Shown piece by piece: positions 51,968 to 60,378 of a stretch of 64,000 bases of DNA. The notes under the pieces were generated by a model that was given only the letters and a program-made list of their open reading frames with translations, made no database searches and was not told the DNA's origin. Every line of letters begins with the position of its first letter. The first letter of the stretch is position 1. Both the position numbers and the translations under genes were made by a program. The stretch comes from Ruminococcus sp. UBA3665 (GTDB lineage Bacteria; Bacillota; Clostridia; Oscillospirales; Ruminococcaceae): positions 29,640-93,639 of the forward strand of contig DFJS01000051.1 of the NCBI GenBank assembly GCA_002373165.1, read 5' to 3'.

Positions 51968-52543
51968 ATGAAAAATTTAAGTCTGATTTGCATTGCTGTA
52001 TGCTGTGTGCTGTGTTCAGGATGTGCCAGGTCAGAAGCCGCTGAAAAAATATCCGTCAGAAAATGGGGCAGCAGCAGGGAAGTTTACCTTCTGCAAAAAT
52101 ATGAAGATTTCTCTCTGAAACTGAAGCTTTCTGAATTTCCGGAAACTGTCTTTGTACAGGCATACGGTGTGATTACGGCCAGGGAAAATTCCGAAGAAAA
52201 AATTCTCATCTGTGGAATGCCGATTATTTCAGCCTATCTTACTGATCTGAACAATGACGGCTATCCCGAAATCTGTGCAGATGTCATGTTCGGCTCCGGA
52301 ATCTGTGACGAGCATATCGAAGTGTATGATTATTATCATGATGAAAGATATGTTCTGTGGGACAGAATGAAGTATGATTATCAGCTTGCTGTGAAAGAAA
52401 ATGAACTTCTGGTGCAGAAAACAGTTTACGGCCAGACAGAGGGAACACCCGAAATCAGCAGACTTTCTCTCGAAAATATGAAGTTACTCCAGAAGGAGGA
52501 TGAATCCAATGTTAGTCACCCCGAAACAAATGCAGATTCTTGA
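51968..52543 (+). CDS. Lipoprotein with EF-hand-like motif, unknown function
   Basis: A 191-residue lipoprotein: the signal peptide ends in LCSGC. The mature part is beta-rich and contains LTDLNNDGYPEICAD, a calcium-binding DxNxDG loop as in FG-GAP/VCBS proteins. The family is not recognised. The start at 51968 follows AAGGGGG. Its 3' end overlaps the NAD(P)HX-repair gene by 35 bases, in another frame. Confidence 0.65.
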   Translation: MKNLSLICIAVCCVLCSGCARSEAAEKISVRKWGSSREVYLLQKYEDFSLKLKLSEFPETVFVQAYGVITARENSEEKILICGMPIISAYLTDLNNDGYPEICADVMFGSGICDEHIEVYDYYHDERYVLWDRMKYDYQLAVKENELLVQKTVYGQTEGTPEISRLSLENMKLLQKEDESNVSHPETNADS

Positions 52544-53990
52544 AAAATTAACTGATGAATCCGGCGTATCCTATTCTGAAATGATGGAACGCGCCGGGCA
52601 TTCACTCGCGGATTTCTTAATGCAGAATTACGGCGACTGTGAAAGCTTCCTGTTCCTCGCCGGAAACGGCAACAACGGCGGCGACTGCTATGTAGCAGCC
52701 TATTATCTGAATTTTTATCATAAAGAAATTAAAATCCTCGCGCCGATGGGCGAACCTAAAACAGAAATTTCCAGAATCGCCCGCGACAGAGCCGTAAAAT
52801 CCGGAATTATAATTCTTTCCGAAGCAGATGATTTTTTAAATCATGCCGAAGTTCTGATTGACGGCATTTTCGGAACCGGCTTCCGCGGAGAGCTTCCGGA
52901 ACAGATTCAGAAACTCTTTGACGGACATGAGGAACAAATCCGTATTGCCTGCGACATCCCCAGCGGCGGCAGCGGCACAACAGGACAAATCAGCCCCGGC
53001 ACGTTCGATGCCTATGATACTGTTACTTTCGGCGCGGAAAAAGTCGGAATGAGTCAGTATCCTCTGAGAAGTCTCTGCGGAGAAATTCATGTGGCAGATA
53101 TCGGCATTCCGGAAGAAGCATTCCGGAAAATCGAACCTGTCCACAGGCTGACACTTCCGGAAGTGCTGGAGAATCTTCCGTACCGCTCCGGGGATGCTTA
53201 TAAAAATCAGTTCGGTCATGTGCTGGCCGTCGCCGGAAGCGTTCGCATGAGAGGAGCCTGTGTTTTAGCCGTCACAGCGGCTATGCGCAGCGGAGCCGGA
53301 CTTCTGACATGTGCCTCTGCCGAACCGGCTCTGACGGCGATTTCTGCCGCTCTGCCGGAGGTGATGTGCCTGCCGCTGAAAACAGATCAGAACGGCTTTT
53401 TCCTGAATTCTGAAAATCATGAATTATTAGCCCAGGCTCTGCAAAAGAAACAGGCGTTACTCATCGGCTGCGGAATGGGCGTGACAGAATCGACAGAAAA
53501 TCTGATGAAATTCCTGTTTTCGGAAAGTTCCTGTCCGATTATTCTGGATGCAGATGGTCTTAACTGTGCATCTCACTGCATAGAATTAATACCGGAAGGA
53601 CGAACTATTCTGACTCCGCATATGGGAGAGGCCGCAAGACTTCTGAACTGTGAAGTTTCTGAAATTCAGAAAGACAGAATTTCAGCCGCGCATCAGCTGG
53701 CAGAAATAACAAAATCTGTTGTAATTCTGAAAGGTGCCGGAACAGTCATCACGGATGGAAGCAGAACAGCTGTCTGCAATCTGGGAAATCCGGGCATGGC
53801 GCGCGCCGGGAGCGGTGATGTTCTGGCAGGGATTACAGCAGCCTTCGCCGGGCAGGGGTTAACTCTGTATGATGCCGCCTGCACAGCAGTCACAGTCCAT
53901 GCCGCCGCCGGAGATCTGGCCGCGGAGTCTCTGCCTTACAGGTATATGCTGCCGCAGGATCTGATTCGTTCTCTCAAGGAAATTTTATAA
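52509..53990 (+). CDS. nnr: Bifunctional NAD(P)H-hydrate epimerase / ADP-dependent dehydratase
   Basis: A 493-residue enzyme that repairs hydrated NAD(P)H. The N-terminal epimerase (YjeF_N) has MMERAGHSLADF, GNGNNGGDCYVAA and IDGIFGTGFRG; the C-terminal dehydratase (ribokinase-like) has ILDADGLN, ILTPHMGEAARL, ILKGAGTVI and the GSGDVLAG motif. Length and order match the family. GGAGG is nine bases upstream of the ATG at 52509; an earlier ATG at 52500 is too close to it. It is translationally coupled to the lipoprotein gene before it. Confidence 0.95.
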   Translation: MLVTPKQMQILEKLTDESGVSYSEMMERAGHSLADFLMQNYGDCESFLFLAGNGNNGGDCYVAAYYLNFYHKEIKILAPMGEPKTEISRIARDRAVKSGIIILSEADDFLNHAEVLIDGIFGTGFRGELPEQIQKLFDGHEEQIRIACDIPSGGSGTTGQISPGTFDAYDTVTFGAEKVGMSQYPLRSLCGEIHVADIGIPEEAFRKIEPVHRLTLPEVLENLPYRSGDAYKNQFGHVLAVAGSVRMRGACVLAVTAAMRSGAGLLTCASAEPALTAISAALPEVMCLPLKTDQNGFFLNSENHELLAQALQKKQALLIGCGMGVTESTENLMKFLFSESSCPIILDADGLNCASHCIELIPEGRTILTPHMGEAARLLNCEVSEIQKDRISAAHQLAEITKSVVILKGAGTVITDGSRTAVCNLGNPGMARAGSGDVLAGITAAFAGQGLTLYDAACTAVTVHAAAGDLAAESLPYRYMLPQDLIRSLKEIL

Positions 53991-54051
53991 AAATCATCCT
54001 CTGCAAAAATACAGGAATCACAAGCGAATTATTTTCTTGAGGTGATTGTAT

Positions 54052-54729
54052 ATGTACGATGTCAAGCATATTCAGCGTATTTTTGCAGTAATCAGCCTGA
54101 ATGCCGTTCTGATGACAGGCTGTACCGTAGTGCAGACAGTTCCGGGAAAGATTGCCAATCCTATGACAGGAAGCTTCACGGCAGAAGTGACAATTACAAA
54201 TTCAGATTCAGAAAGCAAGGCCACTCTGACCCGGTACGGCACAGATGCATGGTGTGTCGTATTCAGCGAGCCGCCCACTCTTGCCGGAGTTCAGCTGGAT
54301 TTTCTGGATGATGAAGTCAAGGCTTCTTACAAAGGTCTGGAATTTTCCGTGCCGCAGTCGGCACAGGCCATCCGGACAGAACTGGAAGATCTGATGAATA
54401 TCATAGATGATATGGCACTTTCTCCGGATCTGAACGGCAAGGCGGATGAGGATAAAATTATCTGCGAAGGCGAAATTGAAGAAGGCAGTTATACACTGAC
54501 CTTTACCGATGCCGGAATTCCGGCGGAGTTTTCGCTTCCGTGCTATGGATTAGTGATTGTATTCGATAGTTTTTCTCAGCAGACAGCGGCCGCAGAAACG
54601 ACAGTTCCGGAAACAACAGCCATTCCGCAGACACAGCCGGAAGCAACTGCTGCCGAAGAAGCAATGATTCCTGAACCTGTTCCGGCAGAACCTGCCGCAG
54701 TGATCGAAGACGAAACACTTCCGGAATAA
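54052..54729 (+). CDS. Lipoprotein with Thr/Glu/Pro-rich C-terminus
   Basis: A 225-residue lipoprotein with lipobox LMTGC. The mature part (about 130 residues) is beta-rich and could be a LolA/LppX-like lipid-binding fold (ATLTRYGTDAWCVVF, YTLTFTDAGIPAEFSLP), but this is a weak resemblance. A disordered Thr/Pro/Glu/Ala tail of about 45 residues ends the protein. GAGGTG lies seven bases before the ATG at 54052. Confidence 0.65.
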   Translation: MYDVKHIQRIFAVISLNAVLMTGCTVVQTVPGKIANPMTGSFTAEVTITNSDSESKATLTRYGTDAWCVVFSEPPTLAGVQLDFLDDEVKASYKGLEFSVPQSAQAIRTELEDLMNIIDDMALSPDLNGKADEDKIICEGEIEEGSYTLTFTDAGIPAEFSLPCYGLVIVFDSFSQQTAAAETTVPETTAIPQTQPEATAAEEAMIPEPVPAEPAAVIEDETLPE

Positions 54730-54732
54730 GAT

Positions 54733-54762
54733 AAAAAAGTCCAGAATACTCTGGACTTTTTT
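54733..54762. terminator. Bidirectional terminator
   Basis: A perfect 12-bp stem (AAAAAAGTCCAG and complement) with a six-base loop lies between convergent genes; T-runs occur in both directions. Confidence 0.95.
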
Positions 54763-54764
54763 CT

Positions 54765-55715
54765 TTACAGCGGATGATTGGAATCATCATCATAAGGATT
54801 TTTATTAAGATTGACTTTATGCGGCGGTTCCTGTGTTTCTTCCGGATGGAATGCGGCATTTTTATTGAAATAATCCATCATTTCCTGATCGGCCGGATTG
54901 GGTTCCTGATGAAACTGCTGTTCCGGCGGCTGATAAGGACTCTGCGGCTGCTGGAATGCCTGATAATTCTGAGAAGAATAAGTATAATTGGATAATTCTT
55001 CTTCTGTAGTAATCTGATAGGCAATCATTTTTGCCCTCATGCAGGCATAGAATTCAGCCATTGTTGCTTCATAATAGGGCATAACAAATAAAATTCCGAC
55101 ATAACATGCAAAAATTCCCAGAATCATCCAGCCGAAGAAAGACAGTGTCAGCAGAAAACAGTTCATTTTTTCGCCCTTCATAGTCTGCCGGGAAATTTGA
55201 AGTGCACGTTCTTTGGAAAGATTCGGATTTTCTGCCAGAAGATACGGCACAAGAAAATATTCGTACATTTTGACAAGGCCCGGAATATAAAGCAGCAAAG
55301 ACCAGAGAAAAATTTCCAGATAACGCTGAAAATTCACTTTTACAACAGAGGCATATCTGCCGCCCTGAAATGCCCAGAATAAATTGCCGAAATCAGAATC
55401 TCCCATTCTGGCATGGGAGAAATAGCGGCATTTTCCGACTTCCATCATACCAGTGAAAAAAATAGCAATTGCAAAACCAAAAATCAGCGAAATCAGATAC
55501 CACACCCAGAACAGCGGATTTTCAACATCCTCCATGATTTCAGAAATTTCGGAAAATCCGGCTGTGATACCAAGAAATGTCGTGGAAAACAGCGATACAA
55601 TATAGGATACTGCGCCGGAAAGTATCATCATAATGATAATCAGGCCGAATGCTGACCAGTAATAAGGCTTCATATTATTTTTGGCATTCTGTTTCAGCAA
55701 GTCAGAAGTCCACAT
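54765..55715 (-). CDS. DUF975 family membrane protein
   Basis: A 316-residue membrane protein with an early helix (residues 20-45), two more near 68-90 and 135-160, and a pair near 195-225. The motif LNPNLSKERALQISRQTMKGEKMN-type segment (about residues 164-186) is the DUF975 hallmark, after which comes a Gln/Pro-rich cytosolic tail. Function is unknown; related proteins are often annotated as integral membrane proteins without a role. GGGGGTATT lies upstream of the ATG. Confidence 0.88.
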   Translation of the reverse strand: MWTSDLLKQNAKNNMKPYYWSAFGLIIIMMILSGAVSYIVSLFSTTFLGITAGFSEISEIMEDVENPLFWVWYLISLIFGFAIAIFFTGMMEVGKCRYFSHARMGDSDFGNLFWAFQGGRYASVVKVNFQRYLEIFLWSLLLYIPGLVKMYEYFLVPYLLAENPNLSKERALQISRQTMKGEKMNCFLLTLSFFGWMILGIFACYVGILFVMPYYEATMAEFYACMRAKMIAYQITTEEELSNYTYSSQNYQAFQQPQSPYQPPEQQFHQEPNPADQEMMDYFNKNAAFHPEETQEPPHKVNLNKNPYDDDSNHPL

Positions 55716-55904
55716 AATTGAAATACCCCCTTATAATATAATTCTGATTTTTATTGTAAACTATATTTACGTTTTTGTCAAGAGCTTTCCTGCAAATTCG
55801 CAGAAAAATCTAATATTCCCGTTTTTTAATGCCGGTTTTTGTGCAGAACAGCAAATTATTTTATAATTTTCTGACAACAGAAAACAAAAAATAAAAAAAG
55901 TCTA

Positions 55905-55933
55905 TTGACAAAATTCAGAAAATATGCTATACT
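55905..55933 (+). promoter_or_regulatory. Sigma-A promoter of fba
   Basis: TTGACA and TATACT with a 17-base spacer. The 290-base gap before fba holds nothing else recognisable beyond AT-rich sequence. Confidence 0.88.
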
Positions 55934-56005
55934 AAAATTGTTAGAATTCGCAGCGGATAACTCAGTTTTATTCCCTGCGTGTATTGAAATAGGAGGAATT
56001 TTATT

Positions 56006-56893
56006 ATGGCATTAGTTTCCGCTAAGGATATGCTGAACAAGGCAAGAGCCGGCAAATATGCAGTCGGCCAGTTCAACATCAACAATCTCGAATGGACAAA
56101 GGCAATCCTGCTGACAGCACAGGAACTCCAGTCCCCTGTAATTCTGGGTGTTTCCGAGGGCGCAGGCAAGTACATGTGCGGCTATAAGACAGTTGTCGGC
56201 ATGGTAAAGGGCATGATCGAAGAACTGAATATCACAGTTCCGGTTGCACTGCATCTTGACCACGGCTCTTACGACGGCGCAAAGGCTTGTATCGCCGCAG
56301 GTTTTTCGTCCATCATGTTCGACGGTTCTCATCTGCCGTTTGAAGAAAATGTTGCAAAGACAACCGAACTGGTTAATACCTGTAACGAACTCGGACTTTC
56401 CCTCGAAGCTGAAGTCGGCGCAATCGGCGGCGAAGAAGACGGCGTAATCGGCAAGGGCGAATGTGCTGACCCCGAAGAATGCAGGACCATTGCTGACCTG
56501 GGCGTAACCATGCTGGCTGCCGGTATCGGCAATATTCACGGCGCATATCCTGAAAACTGGGAAGGCCTCAGCTTTGAAACGCTCGATGCAATCAACAAGA
56601 GAGTCAACGAAGGCCGCAAAGTTCCCATGCCGCTGGTACTGCACGGCGGTACAGGCATTCCGGATGATCAGATCACAAAGGCAATCTCTCTGGGCGTTGC
56701 AAAAATCAACGTGAATACAGAGTGCCAGTGGGCTTTCCAGGAAGCTACCAGAAAATACATCGAAGAAGGCAAGGACAAGCAGGGCAAGGGCTTCGACCCC
56801 AGAAAACTGCTCGCTCCCGGTTTTGAAGCAATTAAAGCAAAAGTAAAGGAAAAAATGGAATTATTTGGTTCCGTTGGCAAGGCTAACGACTAA
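56006..56893 (+). CDS. fba: Class II fructose-bisphosphate aldolase
   Basis: A 295-residue zinc-dependent aldolase that splits fructose 1,6-bisphosphate into two triose phosphates in glycolysis. The zinc-binding and active-site segments are LHLDHGSYDGAKACI (about residues 82-96), MFDGSHLP, EAEVGAIGGEEDG, GIGNIHGAYP and VLHGGTGIPDDQI. Length is typical of the Gram-positive class IIB form. AGGAGG precedes the ATG. The gene uses the favoured synonymous codons strongly, as expected for an abundant enzyme, and has its own promoter and terminator. Confidence 0.96.
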   Translation: MALVSAKDMLNKARAGKYAVGQFNINNLEWTKAILLTAQELQSPVILGVSEGAGKYMCGYKTVVGMVKGMIEELNITVPVALHLDHGSYDGAKACIAAGFSSIMFDGSHLPFEENVAKTTELVNTCNELGLSLEAEVGAIGGEEDGVIGKGECADPEECRTIADLGVTMLAAGIGNIHGAYPENWEGLSFETLDAINKRVNEGRKVPMPLVLHGGTGIPDDQITKAISLGVAKINVNTECQWAFQEATRKYIEEGKDKQGKGFDPRKLLAPGFEAIKAKVKEKMELFGSVGKAND

Positions 56894-56928
56894 TTTCTGG
56901 TATTTCTTTTGTGCAATTTCACAAGATT

Positions 56929-56968
56929 CTCCTGCTGTGTGGAAAACAGCAGGAGGATTTTTTAATTT
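56929..56968 (+). terminator. Terminator of fba
   Basis: CTCCTGCTGT pairs perfectly with ACAGCAGGAG across a seven-base loop, followed by GATTTTTT. Confidence 0.93.
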
Positions 56969-56991
56969 TTTCTGAACAATCCACGCTTTGC

Positions 56992-57020
56992 TTGACAAAT
57001 TCCGCAAAATGTGCTATAGT
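56992..57020 (+). promoter_or_regulatory. Sigma-A promoter of the anchored linker protein
   Basis: TTGACA and TATAGT with a 17-base spacer, about 42 bases before the start codon. Confidence 0.87.
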
Positions 57021-57062
57021 AAAGTAAGTCCGCAGATATATCAAAAAAGAAGGGATTTATGT

Positions 57063-58247
57063 ATGAATTATCATGTGCCCGATCAGGATAAAAATACTTC
57101 TGCCGGCAGAAAAATGCTTCTTCCGCTGGTGCTTTGTGTGCTGGCCGCTGCCGCCGGAGGATTTCTGATCTGTTATCATTCCACCAAGGCCGGACAGCCC
57201 ACAGCAGAACAGGAAACAATTCCTGAAACTGATGCGGAATCTGAAGTGCTGGAAACAAATCTTTCCGCGGCGGCATCTGTACAGACGGAAATTTCTGATA
57301 TACTTGTCGAAACCGTTGCAGAACCTTCTGATTCTGCTGCCGTTCCCGAAAGCACTTCGGAACAGGAAACACTTCCGCCTTCTTCTGCCGAGGAAATACC
57401 TGCTTCTTCCGAACTGCATACAGAAATTCCTACAGAACAGGTTTTCACAACCGAAGAACAGGAAACACTGCCCTCTGAGATGCCGGAAGAAACAACCGAA
57501 GAAACAGAAACTGTTTTGCCTACAGTTCAGGAACACAGCAGCACAGCTCCTGCTCCCACATCCGTTCCGGAGGAAACTGTAATAGAAACTGTGACAGAAA
57601 CTGTAATTCCTGCTGTGAAATACACATACGGCTCTGTACTGGAATCAATTCTGAAAACGCAGAGCTTTCAGGATGAAAAATTTGAAGTCTCCAACGAATC
57701 GGATATTTCAGAAAATGAATTTGCTGTTTATGATCTGGATGCCGACGGGCAGGAAGAATTAATTATCCGCTGGTCAAATACTTCTGCCGGATCTGTAACA
57801 GGCGTGATCTACGGAACGGACAGCGAAGGAAATATTATTGTCAAGCTCCGGACAACGCCTTATCTGAGATTTTACAGCAATGGCATGATCGAAGCCGATA
57901 CTGCCCATCATTCCGCACTGGCAGGCGATTTCTGGGGATATACGCTGTATCAGTATCATGCAGAAACAGGAATTTATCAGGAAATCGGTTCTGTGGATGC
58001 CTGGGATAAATCTGTTGCGGAAGAAAACTGGTATACACAGGAAGTTTTTCCGGCTTATGCGGATATCAGTGATTCCGGTTTTGTTTATTTCATTTCCAAA
58101 CCCGGCGAAAATGACAGTGCTGTACTCTCTGACCCTCTGGATGTGACAGAATATCAGAACTGGCATGATACCTACATCGGCAGTGCAGAAAAGCTGAATC
58201 TGCCCTTCCGCAAGCTGACAGAGGCCAATATCGCCGAGGTGGAATAA
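57063..58247 (+). CDS. Membrane-anchored extracellular protein with long Ser/Thr/Glu/Pro linker
   Basis: A 394-residue protein. A short cytosolic stretch and one membrane helix (residues 19-38) are followed by a Glu/Thr/Ser/Pro-rich linker of about 145 residues and a C-terminal domain of about 200 residues with YDLDADGQEELIIRW, a calcium-binding-like loop. The same DxDxDG element appears in the lipoprotein at 51968. The family is unknown. The start at 57063 follows AGAAGGG; the upstream in-frame ATG at 56988 lies before the promoter. Confidence 0.75.
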   Translation: MNYHVPDQDKNTSAGRKMLLPLVLCVLAAAAGGFLICYHSTKAGQPTAEQETIPETDAESEVLETNLSAAASVQTEISDILVETVAEPSDSAAVPESTSEQETLPPSSAEEIPASSELHTEIPTEQVFTTEEQETLPSEMPEETTEETETVLPTVQEHSSTAPAPTSVPEETVIETVTETVIPAVKYTYGSVLESILKTQSFQDEKFEVSNESDISENEFAVYDLDADGQEELIIRWSNTSAGSVTGVIYGTDSEGNIIVKLRTTPYLRFYSNGMIEADTAHHSALAGDFWGYTLYQYHAETGIYQEIGSVDAWDKSVAEENWYTQEVFPAYADISDSGFVYFISKPGENDSAVLSDPLDVTEYQNWHDTYIGSAEKLNLPFRKLTEANIAEVE

Positions 58248-58253
58248 TCACAC

Positions 58254-58551
58254 ATGATTTCCAGAAATGAACCGGAGCATTTCCACTGGCATGATGCCGA
58301 ACTGATGCAGGTTTTATTTCATGACAATTTGATGCAGTGGAATGTCAATGCCCTGAATATCACAAAAGAAAATTCACAGAATCCTGATACAAAAGACCTT
58401 TGTGCCGACAATGTGAAGATTATCTTTCAGGATTATCATTGAATACAGCAAAGAAAGCTTCTTTCAGATAGAGCTTGTCTGTTCGGAATTTACAGCGGAA
58501 TGGAATCAATATGCCGGCATTGCCTGGTATGAAAAAAAGTCTGAGATGTAA
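58254..58551 (+). pseudogene. Small protein gene, frameshifted near its middle
   Basis: The frame starting at 58254 encodes MISRNEPEHFHWHDAELMQ... and stops after FQDYH at 58442. The +1 frame then continues as IEYSKESFFQIELVCSEF...KKSEM to the stop at 58551, directly before a terminator. Joined, the two parts give a plausible protein of about 98 residues. One base is missing or extra near 58438. The family is unknown. It may be a true pseudogene or a sequencing error. Confidence 0.55.
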
Positions 58552-58566
58552 TCATCTCAGGCTTTT
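58537..58566 (+). terminator. Terminator after the frameshifted small gene
   Basis: AAGTCTGAGATG pairs with CATCTCAGGCTT (one G-T pair) with loop TAAT and a trailing TTT. The 230 bases after it, up to 58796, show no gene or clear promoter. Confidence 0.85.
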
Positions 58567-58796
58567 TATGATAATATAAGATATTCCCACAGCCCGCCCT
58601 CGTCACAGACAGTCAATGACACGGTAATAACAGTACGGAATTTCAATGCGTTTCTGCCTTATCTGAGCATAACATTAAAAACTGAGGAATCGAACCTCCG
58701 CCGTCGCTCCTGACAGCAACCCTATGATATCTTTTTTTCCTGCGGAAAATAAGACAAAGCTGCATTCGCCCTGTGTGTGACTACGCCTCAGAGTAT

Positions 58797-59249
58797 TTAT
58801 AATAATTCAACTGACCAGTTCAGCGACTGAATCCGGTTTTCCGTCATACGGAGTTCTTTGCAGAGCTGATCAATCTGTTTCTGAATTTCTTTGACATTGA
58901 CTGTGCTTAAAATCCGGATTTCTGACATTCTGGCTCTTCGGCCTGTCTGGCTGGCATTGGCGGCCAGATCTTTATATGCCGAAATTTTGAGTTTCAGGCT
59001 GTCACGATGTGCAATCAGAGCTGTCAGTGAAGTTCCGTCACAGACTGTCATTGTATTTGTTCTGTTGATGCGCTCCATGAGTTCTTCCAGCCTTGTGACG
59101 GCAGCATTCAGTTCTTCCAGCAGATCTTCCGGATTTTCGGCAGGCGTTTCATTTTCCTGCACAATGGCATTGCTGCTCAGACGTGACCGGAGCTGATCGA
59201 TATTTTTATTCAGATCAGCGCGTTCTTGCAAAGCTTCTGCAAGTTTCAT
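58797..59249 (-). CDS. DIP1984-like coiled-coil protein
   Basis: A 150-residue, highly helical protein: MKLAEALQERADLNKNIDQLRSRL at the start and RIQSLNWSVELL at the end match DIP1984-type proteins, whose function is unknown. Heptad-like patterns run through most of the length. It is the third gene of the PBP-RlmL operon, 17 bases after rlmL. Confidence 0.85.
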   Translation of the reverse strand: MKLAEALQERADLNKNIDQLRSRLSSNAIVQENETPAENPEDLLEELNAAVTRLEELMERINRTNTMTVCDGTSLTALIAHRDSLKLKISAYKDLAANASQTGRRARMSEIRILSTVNVKEIQKQIDQLCKELRMTENRIQSLNWSVELL

Positions 59250-59266
59250 AAAAAATCACACTCCTG

Positions 59267-60376
59267 TTATTGAAAATAGCAATATAACTGGCACTGAATC
59301 ATGCCGTTATATAATTTTCTGCGTTTATCGGCTTTTCTGCCGAAGTAGTTTTCAAATTCGTTATCCGCACAGATGATGTATGCCGGAGAAGTCAGAACTC
59401 TGCCCATTGTGCGGTAGATTCTTCTTGCATCGCTGAGTTCCAGCATTCGTTCTCCGTAAGGAGGATTGCAGACTGTTACAGCATCGGGGATTGCTTTGAA
59501 ATCTGCAATATCCCTTTGCCGAACCTGAATATACTTTTCCACGCCGGCTTTTCTGGCATTGTCCAGAGTTAAAGCAATAGCTTCCGGGTCAGTATCGAAT
59601 CCATAGCCGATAAAATCAACATCATGTGTAATCGCATCCAGAGCTTCGGCTCTGGCGTTCTGCCATGCCGATGCCGGAATGCAGTCCCATTGTTCGGCGA
59701 TAAATCTTCTGTCGAGTCCCGGCGCAATATGACAGGCACGGCGAGCGGCTTCAATCAGAAAAGTACCGCTTCCGCAGAACGGGTCACATACAGGAATATT
59801 GCTCCGCAGACGTGCAAGATCCAGAATTCCGGCGGCAAGCGTTTCACGGATTGGCGCAAGATTTGCATTCCGGCGATAGCCGCGCTTGTGCAGGCCTGCC
59901 CCGGAAGTATCCAGATAAATGCTGACCTGATTTTTTAAAATTGTAAATTGCAGCTGATGCAAGCTTCCTGTTTCCGGAAGAAAAGAATCTGTATGATATG
60001 CTTTCTGAAGCCGCTTGACAGCGGCTTTTTTCAGAATTTTCTGACAGGCCGGAATGCTTGTCAGCTTCGAGTTCAGCGAATGCCCCTTGACAGGAAAGGC
60101 ATCTTCTTTGCCGATGAATCTTTCAAGAGGTGCTTTTGCCATGCCGTCGAATAATTCATCAAAATCTTCGGCATGATATTCTGCCAGGAGAATCTGCACA
60201 CGTTCGGCTACGGAAAGAGTTAAATTCGCCCTGGCAAGGGTATCAAAACCGCCCTCCCAGCTGACACGGCCGTCCTGGACAGTGATATTTTCTCCGCCGA
60301 TGCGTGTCACTTCAAACCGGAGCACTTTCTCCAGTCCGAAATGACACGGGGCAGAAAATTGAATTTTCTGGTTCAT
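59267..60376 (-). CDS. THUMP-domain RNA methyltransferase (RlmL/YpsC-like)
   Basis: A 369-residue class I RNA methyltransferase. A THUMP domain (about residues 50-160) binds RNA; the catalytic domain has DPFCGSGTFLIEAA (about 195-208) and the NPPYGERM motif (near 307) of N2-guanine methyltransferases. This architecture matches RlmL/YpsC, which forms m2G in 23S rRNA. It starts two bases after the PBP stop. Confidence 0.92.
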   Translation of the reverse strand: MNQKIQFSAPCHFGLEKVLRFEVTRIGGENITVQDGRVSWEGGFDTLARANLTLSVAERVQILLAEYHAEDFDELFDGMAKAPLERFIGKEDAFPVKGHSLNSKLTSIPACQKILKKAAVKRLQKAYHTDSFLPETGSLHQLQFTILKNQVSIYLDTSGAGLHKRGYRRNANLAPIRETLAAGILDLARLRSNIPVCDPFCGSGTFLIEAARRACHIAPGLDRRFIAEQWDCIPASAWQNARAEALDAITHDVDFIGYGFDTDPEAIALTLDNARKAGVEKYIQVRQRDIADFKAIPDAVTVCNPPYGERMLELSDARRIYRTMGRVLTSPAYIICADNEFENYFGRKADKRRKLYNGMIQCQLYCYFQ

Positions 60377-60378
60377 GA

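Noticed and set aside
58670..58740. tRNA T-arm-like sequence on the minus strand (GGAGGTTCGATTCCTC)
   Set aside because: The T-loop and part of the stem are present, but no matching acceptor strand, anticodon arm or D-arm can be found at tRNA distances. At most it is a fragment.
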